The notes: generated by a model not told the origin, from the sequence alone. A stretch of 64,000 bases of DNA from a virus (IMGVR_UViG_3300017755_003154:1-64000); one strand, 5' to 3'; shown: positions 8,237 through 17,365, counted from the first letter of the stretch. Made by a program: numbers and translations.

Positions 8237-8789
8237 TCCAAAACTCCTTTGATTTTTTAGCATGTATTAATAAGTGTAGACGTTGCTTGTCTGAATTGTT
8301 TTTTACATCATGTTCATAATGTATGTTTAGCACTAGTGGTACACCTGGTGCATAAGGCAACTGTTTTCCGTTGTGTGTAAACACACTTCCTTCTGGCCAA
8401 GTAATACAAATGTTTATAGGCTCTAACCAATTTTGATCTGGTACATCAATGTGTGGTGCAATATATCCGCCAGGCTCAATAACTAAGAAACGTACATCAT
8501 CAATACGTGCTAGTGGTAATGTGTTTATCCATTCCATTGTCTTAGGACACTGTGCGCCTATGTCTGTTACAGTCTTGCGTTCACGCTTTCCATATTCCCA
8601 ATGACTGTTTGTTTGTTTTGAGCCAATGCCATATAGTGTAACTGCCTTCCAGTCTTTGTGACCGTCTTCAGGTCGATGTATGATTATTGAATCTTTTACT
8701 GCTAGGTATTCTTGTTCAATAACGTCAACAGGAACTTTCCAGTTCATGTGTACATATTCTACATCACTATCTCTACTGTACGCCGTCAT
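8220..8789 (-). CDS. Aspartyl/asparaginyl beta-hydroxylase-like oxygenase
   Basis: The protein has 189 residues from the ATG at 8789, preceded by GAGGAG about 10 bases upstream; a longer frame from 8834 lies mostly inside the previous gene. GGYIAPHID gives H113 and D115. HDVKNNSDKQRLHLLIH gives the distal histidine (H160) and a following arginine. The same motifs in the gene at 7038-7706 make the two likely paralogues with different substrates or sites. The reaction is expected to be O2- and 2-oxoglutarate-dependent hydroxylation of a protein or peptide side chain. Confidence 0.75.
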   Translation of the reverse strand: MTAYSRDSDVEYVHMNWKVPVDVIEQEYLAVKDSIIIHRPEDGHKDWKAVTLYGIGSKQTNSHWEYGKRERKTVTDIGAQCPKTMEWINTLPLARIDDVRFLVIEPGGYIAPHIDVPDQNWLEPINICITWPEGSVFTHNGKQLPYAPGVPLVLNIHYEHDVKNNSDKQRLHLLIHAKKSKEFWNDAIS

Positions 8790-9753
8790 AATAAAATGCT
8801 CCTCGCCACAACAGTCTATCTTGCTGTTCGCCATCTACTTCAGGAAATGGCTGACGTTTGTGTAGTGCTTGTGTCTGATCAAACAACATCAAGTCTCCTG
8901 TTTTCCAATCGTGACTGTATTCATACTTTAGGTAATGATCAATTAAAAAATCATATAATTGTTTCCATTCATCTTTGGGTATATCATTAAAACCTGCTAC
9001 GTTAAGAAAAGGAAAATATAATCCTAATTGTCCTGTAACTGTGTGTTCATGTACTAGTTTTTTATAAACATATTTCCATCTGGCTCCTTCAACACTAAAC
9101 GCATCTTTCCTACGTAGCATTGATTGATAGATAGGTCCTTTACTGCGGTGTCTGCCTTGTATATTATGTAAGTCTTTTGCTTCTTCGGCAGTGACTTGAT
9201 CTTCTCCGATTGTATATGCACGATTATCATTTAGTATGCGGGGTTGTTCTGTACGTGGAATTAAATGTTCAAAGTTGCTTCTGTGAAAACTTCTTACATC
9301 ACTTGTAAGCATTAAAAATGTATTTTGAATTTGTTTCTTTATATCTACAGGCAAATCTTTATATGCTTCAACGCCATTTAAAAATATAGTATCGCATCTA
9401 TCTTTTGTAGGAACAACACAATACAATGTTACACAGTCCTCAGGATCAAGTGCAAGTGTGCCGTTACAATGCCATTCAAGTTCACCTCTTGGAAATATAC
9501 CACGCTTGCCTCCTAGTTCAGGCATAGCACGATTTGTTACGTATTGTATCTGGTGATGATCAGGATCTTCGTACCAAGCATGATGCTGAGTCTTGTCTCC
9601 CCATAGAGCAAGTATTCTAGCATATTCGTCTTTATTTAAATTTTGATTACGTAGTAGTACATTGGAATGGTAAGCAGTTAATTTTGCTATATTCCTAATT
9701 TGTTCATCTGTACACTTTTTTAAATCTATATCAAGGTGTTTGTGGATGTTCAT
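8773..9753 (-). CDS. TauD/TfdA-like dioxygenase with an HxN iron site
   Basis: The protein has 326 residues, the usual TauD/TfdA length. The fold markers are present: EWH at 93-95, H298 within ALHKRQPF, and R313 (DRLLWRGAF) as the 2-oxoglutarate arginine. In the family the first pair is HxD (often WHTD). Here it reads H95-C96-N97, so the carboxylate ligand is replaced by Asn. Unless a nearby residue substitutes, iron binding or reaction outcome should differ; in SyrB2-type halogenases a similar loss opens a halide site. The start overlaps the desaturase gene by 23 bases. Confidence 0.8.
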   Translation of the reverse strand: MNIHKHLDIDLKKCTDEQIRNIAKLTAYHSNVLLRNQNLNKDEYARILALWGDKTQHHAWYEDPDHHQIQYVTNRAMPELGGKRGIFPRGELEWHCNGTLALDPEDCVTLYCVVPTKDRCDTIFLNGVEAYKDLPVDIKKQIQNTFLMLTSDVRSFHRSNFEHLIPRTEQPRILNDNRAYTIGEDQVTAEEAKDLHNIQGRHRSKGPIYQSMLRRKDAFSVEGARWKYVYKKLVHEHTVTGQLGLYFPFLNVAGFNDIPKDEWKQLYDFLIDHYLKYEYSHDWKTGDLMLFDQTQALHKRQPFPEVDGEQQDRLLWRGAFYYDGVQ

Positions 9754-10297
9754 GATGATCTTTATGGTTACCTTCTAATGGTGCTATTAGATTGATCCAT
9801 AAATTGTTAATTGGGCCTTTTAAATCATGTCCAAATAAATTTAATATTCCAAAACCAAGATAGGATAGAACTACTAGCATTAAGTTTATTATAACAGCAT
9901 TCCAACCAAAAGTCAAGAAAGAAATTACCCAATGAGCAATAAAAATATAAGTTCCGTACTTGTGAAAAAACATAACTCTTGGGTTACGTATTAGATCTTT
10001 AATAAATTTACGTGGTATACTATCGACGCTCCAAAGACTAAACAGTATTACATACCATGGATGATTTTTTGAACTATGAGGATCTTTAGTCGTATCAGCA
10101 TACGCATGATGCATACGGTGAACTCCTGCCCAAGTAAGGGCACTTCTTCCGCCACATAGTAATCCTATATATAATAGTATAATCTCTATCAATGAATTTG
10201 TAGTGTAAGATCTATGAGAAAAGTATCGATGATAGCCATAGGTAATGCCTACAAGTGCAAGCACCCAATATGCCATATATCCATAAACTACTATCAT
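9731..10297 (-). CDS. Minimal fatty-acid (delta-9 type) desaturase
   Basis: The protein has 188 residues and several hydrophobic membrane segments. All three histidine boxes of acyl-CoA/lipid desaturases are present: HRYFSH (23-28), HRMHH (60-64) and HKDHH (178-182), which together bind a diiron centre. Family members are usually about 250-320 residues. This one lacks most of the N-terminal membrane hairpin and stops six residues after the third box, so it is a stripped-down core. It would introduce a double bond into an acyl chain of the host membrane or of a lipid-linked intermediate. ATGA overlap with the upstream radical SAM gene. Confidence 0.8.
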   Translation of the reverse strand: MIVVYGYMAYWVLALVGITYGYHRYFSHRSYTTNSLIEIILLYIGLLCGGRSALTWAGVHRMHHAYADTTKDPHSSKNHPWYVILFSLWSVDSIPRKFIKDLIRNPRVMFFHKYGTYIFIAHWVISFLTFGWNAVIINLMLVVLSYLGFGILNLFGHDLKGPINNLWINLIAPLEGNHKDHHEHPQTP

Positions 10298-11313
10298 TTA
10301 ATAATATCTTCCCACTTTGTACCAAACAATTTATCTAATCGTTCAGTAGTTGATTTAAATCTTTCATTAAGATCTTTACTATAACTACTTATCGTATTTA
10401 AAAATACTGCATTATCTTTGTCTTTAATCTGGTCAACATAATCTTTATCAAGTGCTTCTAACCGAAATTCGTCTGGTCCTACAATTGGACATGGTGACCA
10501 ATTGAGGTTCTTTGATTCTGCAAATGCTTTTACGTTTTTCATATCGTGTATGTTATGTGCTTGCACAACTGTATGAATAAAAACTTTACAATTTTTGTGT
10601 TCTTTTCGTAATTCAAGCCATTTATCTATTACTTCTAATTTTTTATCCCAATTTGTACCTTGTCTTACATATTCGTCAACTTTACCAATACCGTCGATAC
10701 TAAGTGCAATTTGTAAGTGGCTAAATTTTTTAAGTTTATCAATATATTTTGTAGGGAAAAGTGTGCAGTTTGTATTAACTTGTAGTCCTATTTCTTTAAG
10801 ATTTGATAACATATCTACAAGAGTTTTAAATTCTTTTGTAACAAAAGGCTCGCCGCCTAAGTATTTTACAAATTTTACGTGTGTCCAATCAATAGTTTTA
10901 ATTACTGCATTAAAATCTTGTTTGGGTATTTCTATTTTATCTACTTCTGCCCATTTACTACTGTACCTAGAATTGCACATTCTGCAAGTAATATTACACT
11001 GGTTACTTACACTTAATTCAACAAACTCAATTTTATCGCTAGTAAACGACCTGTTCATATTTTGTCGCATTGAAGAACGATTAAGTATTGTTTCTTCTTT
11101 CTTACATTCTAAACAACCATCGTCCCAACCAGTTTCCATATTAGATATAATATTTTGAAACCAGTCTGATTTGCGGTATTCGTCAAACGTATAATCATAA
11201 ATGCTAAATTTTTTATGATTCTTTTTATCTGAATTTCCATAACGACAGCAGGGTAAATAATTGCCATCTACACTTATACACAAATGATTTTTTAAAGCAT
11301 TACACTGTGGCAT
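10294..11313 (-). CDS. Radical SAM protein, N-terminal twitch/SPASM-like type (family A)
   Basis: The protein has 339 residues. C106, C110 and C113 form the CxxxCxxC motif for the SAM-binding [4Fe-4S] cluster, and GGEP is at 153-156. The N-terminal 80 residues hold further cysteines (C12, PCC at 21-23, C67, C70), the layout of twitch-domain radical SAM proteins with an auxiliary cluster. Family members usually act on peptides or small biosynthetic intermediates. AAGGA precedes the ATG. The last 50 residues are charged and helical. Confidence 0.85.
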   Translation of the reverse strand: MPQCNALKNHLCISVDGNYLPCCRYGNSDKKNHKKFSIYDYTFDEYRKSDWFQNIISNMETGWDDGCLECKKEETILNRSSMRQNMNRSFTSDKIEFVELSVSNQCNITCRMCNSRYSSKWAEVDKIEIPKQDFNAVIKTIDWTHVKFVKYLGGEPFVTKEFKTLVDMLSNLKEIGLQVNTNCTLFPTKYIDKLKKFSHLQIALSIDGIGKVDEYVRQGTNWDKKLEVIDKWLELRKEHKNCKVFIHTVVQAHNIHDMKNVKAFAESKNLNWSPCPIVGPDEFRLEALDKDYVDQIKDKDNAVFLNTISSYSKDLNERFKSTTERLDKLFGTKWEDIIK

Positions 11314-12010
11314 TATTTTTCCTTGTGAAAATACTTAAACCAATTTTACGTGTTATACCTACTGCATTAAAATCGCTTGAACAGTGTAAATCTAAACTAT
11401 CAAAAGATATAATACTTCCAATGCGCCAATCAAAATATTTGTTTACACTTAATCCTTCTAACCATTTTGGTTTTAAATGTGTTAAATGCTTTAATTCGAA
11501 ATCATCTAAGCCGCATATTGCTTTATCTTCAACATCATTATAATTTGTTAAGAATGTATTGTAGTGTACTGGCTTGCCTGTTGTATCTTCTCCGTTAACA
11601 AATTTAGCAGGACCGCCATAATAACTTTGATCAAATACAAAAAATTTTGCTTTATCGCATGTAGCACCTTCTACAAGTAGCGGAATCACAAATGCTTTGT
11701 AACATTGTGGATAATCAAAGTCGTCATCGTTGTGTATTATATGTGGTTTAGTTACATCAAAATAGTGTGCAGAGCGTACCTCAAAGTCTCCGTAGGTTTG
11801 TCTTAGTTTGTCTAAGATATTATCAATGACTCCTTCACCTTCTTTAACATAAAGAACTTTAGGACCTGTAGTTTTTTGTTCAACTTTTTTACTAGAATCA
11901 TTATAGTGTATTAACAGATCAATAATATTTCCATAGTTTAAAATATCCCAATGTTGTTTAGGATCACTCTTTGTACTTTTTATTGCTGTTATTTGCTCTT
12001 GTGTTCTCAT
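11300..12010 (-). CDS. Fe(II)/2OG oxygenase-like protein
   Basis: The protein has 236 residues. HND at 93-95 is the HxD pair. H209 in DLHCSSDF is the distal histidine, followed by a basic pair (R221, K222) in the strand expected to bind 2-oxoglutarate. The block EGLS, W, LH, DF is shared with the gene at 5710-6600. It sits between a nitroreductase-like and a radical SAM gene and overlaps both (ATGA with the former). The substrate is unknown. Confidence 0.65.
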   Translation of the reverse strand: MRTQEQITAIKSTKSDPKQHWDILNYGNIIDLLIHYNDSSKKVEQKTTGPKVLYVKEGEGVIDNILDKLRQTYGDFEVRSAHYFDVTKPHIIHNDDDFDYPQCYKAFVIPLLVEGATCDKAKFFVFDQSYYGGPAKFVNGEDTTGKPVHYNTFLTNYNDVEDKAICGLDDFELKHLTHLKPKWLEGLSVNKYFDWRIGSIISFDSLDLHCSSDFNAVGITRKIGLSIFTRKNNATV

Positions 12011-12663
12011 ATATTAAATACATCCAAAAAACTTGGTTTGCCTTCTGTACTTTTCTGCTCCCTACTCGGTCTAACAAAATCTATGTTGAATGGTACTTTC
12101 TTGATTGTATCAGTTCTTGGATCTAAATATGTTTCATCATTTGTTCCGTATCCGATACCTATAAGAAATATAGTAGGCATACTAGCATTTATAAGTTCAG
12201 CAATTCGTTGAGGATCATTACCACAGTTTTGACTAATACCTGTATTATACCCTTTGTTTTGTAATCCTAACATAATATATGTTGTCAACATACCTGCTTC
12301 AAAAGCATCCATTCTATCAACCCAAGGAACAGGACGCCTATACACAGGATCATACCTAGTTTCTAAATCTACTACATTACGTTGTCCAATGCCAACAAGC
12401 CAAGGCGCTAGTACTTGAGGATTTCCTGGATCTGTTTCTGCATCATGAGACTTATTTCTATGACAAATAGTCATAATTTCTTTACGTTTTTCTAGATCAC
12501 TATTTTTATACAAAGTTACTTCGTAAGGGTACATAAGATTTTTTGTAGGCACATTTAAATATACTTCTTCAAATACTTCTACTATATCTTCTTTAGGTAT
12601 TTCTTTTGAATAGTCCCATGTAAAATGATTACGGCGTGATTCTATAAGTTCCTTATATTCCAT
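12007..12663 (-). CDS. Nitroreductase-family (FMN) protein
   Basis: The protein has 218 residues, normal for the family. The N-terminus ELIESRRNHFTW resembles the FMN-phosphate-binding start of nitroreductases (usually RRSxRxF). The C-terminal part, LGLQNKGYNTG to FLIGIGYG, matches the conserved helix and strand near the flavin. Nitroreductase-like enzymes reduce nitro groups or quinones, or oxidise azoline rings in modified peptides, so a redox step in a tailoring pathway is plausible. AAAGGA precedes the ATG, which overlaps the upstream stop (TAATG). Confidence 0.65.
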   Translation of the reverse strand: MEYKELIESRRNHFTWDYSKEIPKEDIVEVFEEVYLNVPTKNLMYPYEVTLYKNSDLEKRKEIMTICHRNKSHDAETDPGNPQVLAPWLVGIGQRNVVDLETRYDPVYRRPVPWVDRMDAFEAGMLTTYIMLGLQNKGYNTGISQNCGNDPQRIAELINASMPTIFLIGIGYGTNDETYLDPRTDTIKKVPFNIDFVRPSREQKSTEGKPSFLDVFNI

Positions 12664-13775
12664 TATACTTTCCTTTTTGGTATTTTAGAATCAGCACTAC
12701 TTACACAACTCTTAGTAATACATGTTTTAGGTGTCTTAAACAGTTCGAAACCTGTTTCGATGTTGCCAAGAGGTGCATCATGACACGAATAACTCCTTTT
12801 TACGCTACCGTCTGGCTCGCGTATTATAAGTCCGCTGTAACCGGCGTTACACCGCCATCCCTCGAAATTATTGAAATTAAAGGCATTAAAACGTTCTGCT
12901 TGGTCCATATAGTACTTATTGCCCTTTGAATCTTTAAGTTCTACTTGCATATGCCAAGGTATACTTGTATCTAGTTTGCCTTCTACTCCTTGAGGTATTT
13001 GGAATGATGGCTTAGGCCTTTCTGCCCAAACCCTTTTACTTTCTGTGTAGGCCCTTTGTGGCATTCCGTTCCAGAGTCTTTTAAGATCTTCTTTCTTGTA
13101 TCCATCAACCACTCTTGAGGCTGTTGGATCGGACTGAGGTTTAAGAGTGACGTTGATACCGCGCTCATGGAAGAAGAGAGCGTTTTCCCAATCTCTTTCA
13201 AAATGTTCTGGAACCATAACTTGATTAATTGTAACTTGTACATCGTGCTCCTGACAGAAGATCAACTTGTCTGCAAAGTCTTGCATCTTCTCTTTATTGT
13301 TTACGTGTTCTACGTGCAGACTTGCTGTAATACTTGCTCTATGGAATGGCTTTGCATATTCAACATATGTTTCAAACCACTTCATTGGACGGCTACAATT
13401 AGACGTCATATGCACACTTGTATAATTTGTATTCTCTACATCATCACTAAGGTGTTTTAGAATGTCCAAGTATCCAGGATGGAAAGTAGGCTCTCCTCCC
13501 GACAAGGAGAAGTGGAAACTGTTAAAACCGTTGTCTCTGGCTTGACGTTTAATTTCATCCACTGTACGCAAGCATAACTCGGTAGGTCGGTGATCTTTAC
13601 GATCGGATCTGGCGTAAGGCCAGCAGTACGAGCATCTGTAGTTACAGAATCTCCCCAATAACCATGATACTGTAAATAAATCACGATACAGCAGAGTACG
13701 TTGACCAACACTAACAATGTCGTCAAACGGAATCTTAGTAAAGTCATAGTTGCTCCATTTTAGATCTTCACTCAT
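12663..13775 (-). CDS. Radical SAM protein with GWxC motif (family C)
   Basis: The protein has 370 residues. C44, C48 and C51 (CNYRCSYC) form the SAM-cluster motif, followed by SGGEPTFHPG. The C-terminal half contains FEGWRCNAGYSG, then a C-rich end (SCHDAPLGN, CITKSC) consistent with a SPASM-like auxiliary cluster. The gene at 16187-17365 has the same plan, with FKGWQC, so the two are paralogues. The function is likely peptide or small-molecule modification. The gene overlaps both neighbours (7 bases upstream, TAATG downstream). Confidence 0.85.
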   Translation of the reverse strand: MSEDLKWSNYDFTKIPFDDIVSVGQRTLLYRDLFTVSWLLGRFCNYRCSYCWPYARSDRKDHRPTELCLRTVDEIKRQARDNGFNSFHFSLSGGEPTFHPGYLDILKHLSDDVENTNYTSVHMTSNCSRPMKWFETYVEYAKPFHRASITASLHVEHVNNKEKMQDFADKLIFCQEHDVQVTINQVMVPEHFERDWENALFFHERGINVTLKPQSDPTASRVVDGYKKEDLKRLWNGMPQRAYTESKRVWAERPKPSFQIPQGVEGKLDTSIPWHMQVELKDSKGNKYYMDQAERFNAFNFNNFEGWRCNAGYSGLIIREPDGSVKRSYSCHDAPLGNIETGFELFKTPKTCITKSCVSSADSKIPKRKV

Positions 13776-14889
13776 AGTCTATTGTAACATCCTTATTATC
13801 ATTTGTCAAGTTTATCATCTGCCATAGTTCAGGATTATATTCTTTCCAATGTTCACTACGCAATGCATTCATAATAGCATCTTGTTTTAAAAATAAATTA
13901 GTATCTCCGTGTTGTTCTAATTCATAAATTAAACTTACGCCAAATTTATATTTTTTACTCGCTATCTGTTCTGCTAATATTTTTTTAGCCTCTAGAGGTA
14001 AGTGTTTTGTTTGCATATAATCAACATCATCAAGCGGTACATATTCATGATATATTTCTTTTGATTTTGCGTATTCAACCATTTCGTCTAATTTATTAAT
14101 ATTGTATATACTTGCTACGCTATGAATGCTTAGAAACTTCTTATTAACAAATCCTTTAAACCAATCTACAGTTTTTTCAACTTGTTCCCATTTACTACCA
14201 CTACGTAAAAAGTCATTTAATTTTCCATATGCATCTATACTAAGTTTGACTTCTAACCGTTTAACTTGTTCTAGCATGCCTTTTAGTTCATCATCAGGTA
14301 TTACTGTACCATTAGTAATAAGTTGAATATGTAATTGCGAGAGATTGCATTGTTTTAAAATTTTCTTAATAACTTTTTGTTCCATAAGCGGTTCTCCGCC
14401 TAGCAATTTAATAAATTTTAATTTACTAAAATCAGTGTTTTCAATAAAAGGATTTTTAATAATTCCTTTAGGAATTTCTATACCTAACTTCTTTGCATCA
14501 CTATACCAAGATGTACTAAGACCTGGATTGCACATTCTACATTTATTATTACAAGTATTACTGATACTCAAATCTACATATGTAAGTTCCGGTGGGGTGC
14601 CTTCTACTAAACTAGTAGCACCAAATTCTTCATGCTTGTCTAATACAAGTTTTCTAAAACTTTGATTACCAAACTCTTCTTTTTGATAACATTCTTTACA
14701 ACCTTCAACATAAACATCTTTAGACATTTTATCTCTAAGATTTTTCATAAAAGGATGATTGAAAGGATCCTTGTAATCAATATTTAAATCTTCTGGTACA
14801 TCGTCCCATCTGAAAACACAACATGGTAATATTTTACCATCAGGTCTAACAGCCATATGGTTGAACGGTAACGGACATGCATATTTCAT
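13768..14889 (-). CDS. Radical SAM protein, twitch-type (family A)
   Basis: The protein has 373 residues from the ATG at 14889, which overlaps the previous stop (TAATG) and has GAGG 6 bases upstream; the frame is open 9 codons further but without support. N-terminal cysteines (C5, PCC at 22-24, C64, C67) precede C113, C117 and C120 (CNNKCRMC) and a LLGGEP motif. Several strands alternate with LSIDAYGK and similar motifs shared by all family A members here. The predicted reaction is radical chemistry on a peptide or carbohydrate substrate; the substrate is unknown. Confidence 0.85.
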   Translation of the reverse strand: MKYACPLPFNHMAVRPDGKILPCCVFRWDDVPEDLNIDYKDPFNHPFMKNLRDKMSKDVYVEGCKECYQKEEFGNQSFRKLVLDKHEEFGATSLVEGTPPELTYVDLSISNTCNNKCRMCNPGLSTSWYSDAKKLGIEIPKGIIKNPFIENTDFSKLKFIKLLGGEPLMEQKVIKKILKQCNLSQLHIQLITNGTVIPDDELKGMLEQVKRLEVKLSIDAYGKLNDFLRSGSKWEQVEKTVDWFKGFVNKKFLSIHSVASIYNINKLDEMVEYAKSKEIYHEYVPLDDVDYMQTKHLPLEAKKILAEQIASKKYKFGVSLIYELEQHGDTNLFLKQDAIMNALRSEHWKEYNPELWQMINLTNDNKDVTIDYE

Positions 14890-16190
14890 TATGAACCTCG
14901 TTCGTTTGCTAACCAACTAACAAGACGCTTATCTAAATAATCACGGTAGTTTTGGTTGCGTGTAAAGTCAAGCATTTCAATTTCTGCTAGTACTTTTTGG
15001 CGATTTTCTTCATTATTATCAATGCCCATTTGAATCAAACCTTTTGCTTGATCAGTTATTCTTGTTTGAAGTAATGCTTCTTCTAATAGATATTTTGGTA
15101 GATGTTTAAGAGCCGTTCCTTTATCCGTAGGATATACTTCCTGAAAGTTTAATTGTCCTGCAGGTACTTCTCTGTGTGGATGAGCAACTTGTCCGTATCG
15201 ATAGTGTAACGCATCATTAAACTCATGTAAATTGTTTATATCAAAAATATTAAGTGCAGTAAGAACTGTAGTCATTCTTGGAATGTAGATATTTTTCATA
15301 GAAAAATATGCATCTAAACTATCATTTAAATCTTTCCATTTTCCAGGATATCTAATGTATTCCCAAACCTTTCCAACTCCGTCAATAGAAAATGCGTGCC
15401 ATTGTAGTTTGAATTCTTTTAATGTATCAATCATCTTTGGATTGTTAAATTGGGTTGCATTTGTATGGAGATTTAGAATAGTTCGACCAGCGGTGCCATC
15501 ACTTACATATTTTTTAAGTAATTTAATAAACTTGGTATCATACAACGGTTCTCCGCCAGAACATTCAATAACTTTAATTTTATCTGTATTATTCATTAAC
15601 CATTGCCACTGTACAGAGTCTTCATGAATATATCTGTCTTTTATGTTTTCAAATTCCAGACCAATTGTTAAAGTTTCTTCAATCTGTTCAACTCCTATAT
15701 CAGCATCTTTAAGAGTTTTTACATCTTTAAACCATAAGTTTGAGTTGCCTGGATAACACATTCGGCAGGCTAAGTTGCACTCATTTGACGTTGTAATATC
15801 AATAGCAGTTAATGTAGTACTAAGTATACCTTGTTGTACTTCTTTTAATATGCCGGAATGATAAGGATCATTTTGGTTCTGGCGATATGATTTAACTCCG
15901 TTATCTTCAAGGCGCCAGCAAGTTTTACATGCAGGATCTCTAATTCCATTATCAAGATTATCTCGCAACAGTTGCATTCTAGGATGATCAAATATTTCTT
16001 GCGGTGTTAGATCGTTTACATTTGGAATATCAAGTCTACTTGAGCGGTTGCCCCATCCTTCATCATCCGGGTTACCCATCATACAACAAGGCCATGCTTC
16101 ATGCAATTTTCCATTTCGGTATGACTTAATTGCCAAGTTATGATGTGGCATTGAACAATAAGTAGGTGATGTTTTCCACGGCTGGTTCAA
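14889..16190 (-). CDS. Radical SAM protein, twitch-type (family A), TTG start
   Basis: The protein has 433 residues. The start is TTG at 16190, sharing bases with the upstream TGA (TTGA overlap) and preceded by an ideal GGAGG 7 bases away, so this rare start is well supported. N-terminal cysteines (C12, PCC at 34-36, C88, C91) are followed by C138, C142 and C145 (CNLACRMC) and CSGGEP. Residues from 330 onward form an extra helical extension absent from the shorter paralogues. The substrate is unknown. Confidence 0.85.
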   Translation of the reverse strand: MNQPWKTSPTYCSMPHHNLAIKSYRNGKLHEAWPCCMMGNPDDEGWGNRSSRLDIPNVNDLTPQEIFDHPRMQLLRDNLDNGIRDPACKTCWRLEDNGVKSYRQNQNDPYHSGILKEVQQGILSTTLTAIDITTSNECNLACRMCYPGNSNLWFKDVKTLKDADIGVEQIEETLTIGLEFENIKDRYIHEDSVQWQWLMNNTDKIKVIECSGGEPLYDTKFIKLLKKYVSDGTAGRTILNLHTNATQFNNPKMIDTLKEFKLQWHAFSIDGVGKVWEYIRYPGKWKDLNDSLDAYFSMKNIYIPRMTTVLTALNIFDINNLHEFNDALHYRYGQVAHPHREVPAGQLNFQEVYPTDKGTALKHLPKYLLEEALLQTRITDQAKGLIQMGIDNNEENRQKVLAEIEMLDFTRNQNYRDYLDKRLVSWLANERGS

Positions 16191-17365
16191 GCAAGAACCT
16201 CCGGGCGAACTAAATGATTCTTCATAACTTCTTTGTAATTTTCTGGGAATTTACTTTTAGGCGCACATAATCCGCAACCACACACATGCTTAGGGCAAGT
16301 AATAGTTGGCATTGAATCTGTTTCTAATTTTCTAACTAAATCTGCAACAATTTGTTTACCTTCGCTTATTTTACCTATTGGTCCTCTAGTACCGTCAAAA
16401 CGTGCCTGACATGTTTGATGATGGAACACTTGATCTGTTTGCTGTTCTAAATGTAAAAAGAAAAAGTTTACACTACACTGCCAGCCTTTGAATTCACGTA
16501 AGTCAACAAACGTAGCATTACGACTTGCACCTTTGTTTGATAAACACATTTCTCTACTACCGCAACATGGTCGTCCTTCAACAAGTCCTAATTTTTTCTT
16601 TTCATTAGTTTTTTTGCCTGCGGCACTAAGAACCTTAGTAACTTCTTCTTCTTTTTTCTTTTTAGTGTTTAGTTTAGCATTTTTATTTTTCCAAAAATCT
16701 CGCATGTACTGTAATTGTTCATCATTGTATTTGTGTGCAAAACTAGGTTTGCTGTCTGGCTCTTCACCAATAACTCTTGGCACATATTTTATTTCATAAC
16801 TGTCTAACCATTCACATAAATCTTTACATTCATCAAAGTGTTCTGCATGAAACATAACATTTATACTCATTGTTGTTTTGGTTGCAGGACCATCTCTATG
16901 GAATTGTAATATTCTATCACGTACTTGTTGTTTTAATTTTTGTTTACTTTCAGCGTGATAACTTACTGTGATGTGAGCAAAGTTTTCCATAACTTTCTCT
17001 GCCATCTTCTGACCCATTGCTCCGTTACTTGTAAGTGCAAAGTTTGCACTCCATCTATTTTTATACTTTGACTCATATTCGTTTTTCAAATATTGCATAA
17101 AAGGAATAAAGTTAGGATTGACAGTAGGTTCACCGCCAGTAAATCCAATACTAGTACGCTTGAACGAACGATGTTGCATATAAGTATCAATATATTCGTA
17201 TAAGAAATCAGTATTTGCTTTTAATTCATCTAATGTAGCATGTGGACTAAAATTGTCGTGACGTGTTACAGGACAATAAGTGCAATCATAATTGCATCGC
17301 CTACCTAAATCCCAAGTAACTTGGAATACATTACCAGTTTTTAAATCTAATGTATCAAAACTCAT
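16187..17365 (-). CDS. Radical SAM protein with GWxC motif (family C)
   Basis: The protein has 392 residues. C24, C28 and C31 (CNYDCTYC) are followed by FTGGEPTVNP at about 75-84. A Lys/Glu-rich insertion lies around residues 225-265. FKGWQCSVNFFFLH aligns with FEGWRCNAGYSG of the gene at 12663-13775. The C-terminal HVCGCGLC supplies further cluster cysteines. Together these indicate an rSAM enzyme with auxiliary Fe-S binding. The gene overlaps the rSAM-QueC fusion gene by 11 bases and the next gene by 4. Confidence 0.85.
   Translation of the reverse strand: MSFDTLDLKTGNVFQVTWDLGRRCNYDCTYCPVTRHDNFSPHATLDELKANTDFLYEYIDTYMQHRSFKRTSIGFTGGEPTVNPNFIPFMQYLKNEYESKYKNRWSANFALTSNGAMGQKMAEKVMENFAHITVSYHAESKQKLKQQVRDRILQFHRDGPATKTTMSINVMFHAEHFDECKDLCEWLDSYEIKYVPRVIGEEPDSKPSFAHKYNDEQLQYMRDFWKNKNAKLNTKKKKEEEVTKVLSAAGKKTNEKKKLGLVEGRPCCGSREMCLSNKGASRNATFVDLREFKGWQCSVNFFFLHLEQQTDQVFHHQTCQARFDGTRGPIGKISEGKQIVADLVRKLETDSMPTITCPKHVCGCGLCAPKSKFPENYKEVMKNHLVRPEVLA

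Noticed and set aside
10595-11158. Open plus-strand frame of 187 codons opposite a radical SAM gene
   Set aside because: Antisense shadow; the minus-strand frame has conserved cysteine motifs throughout.
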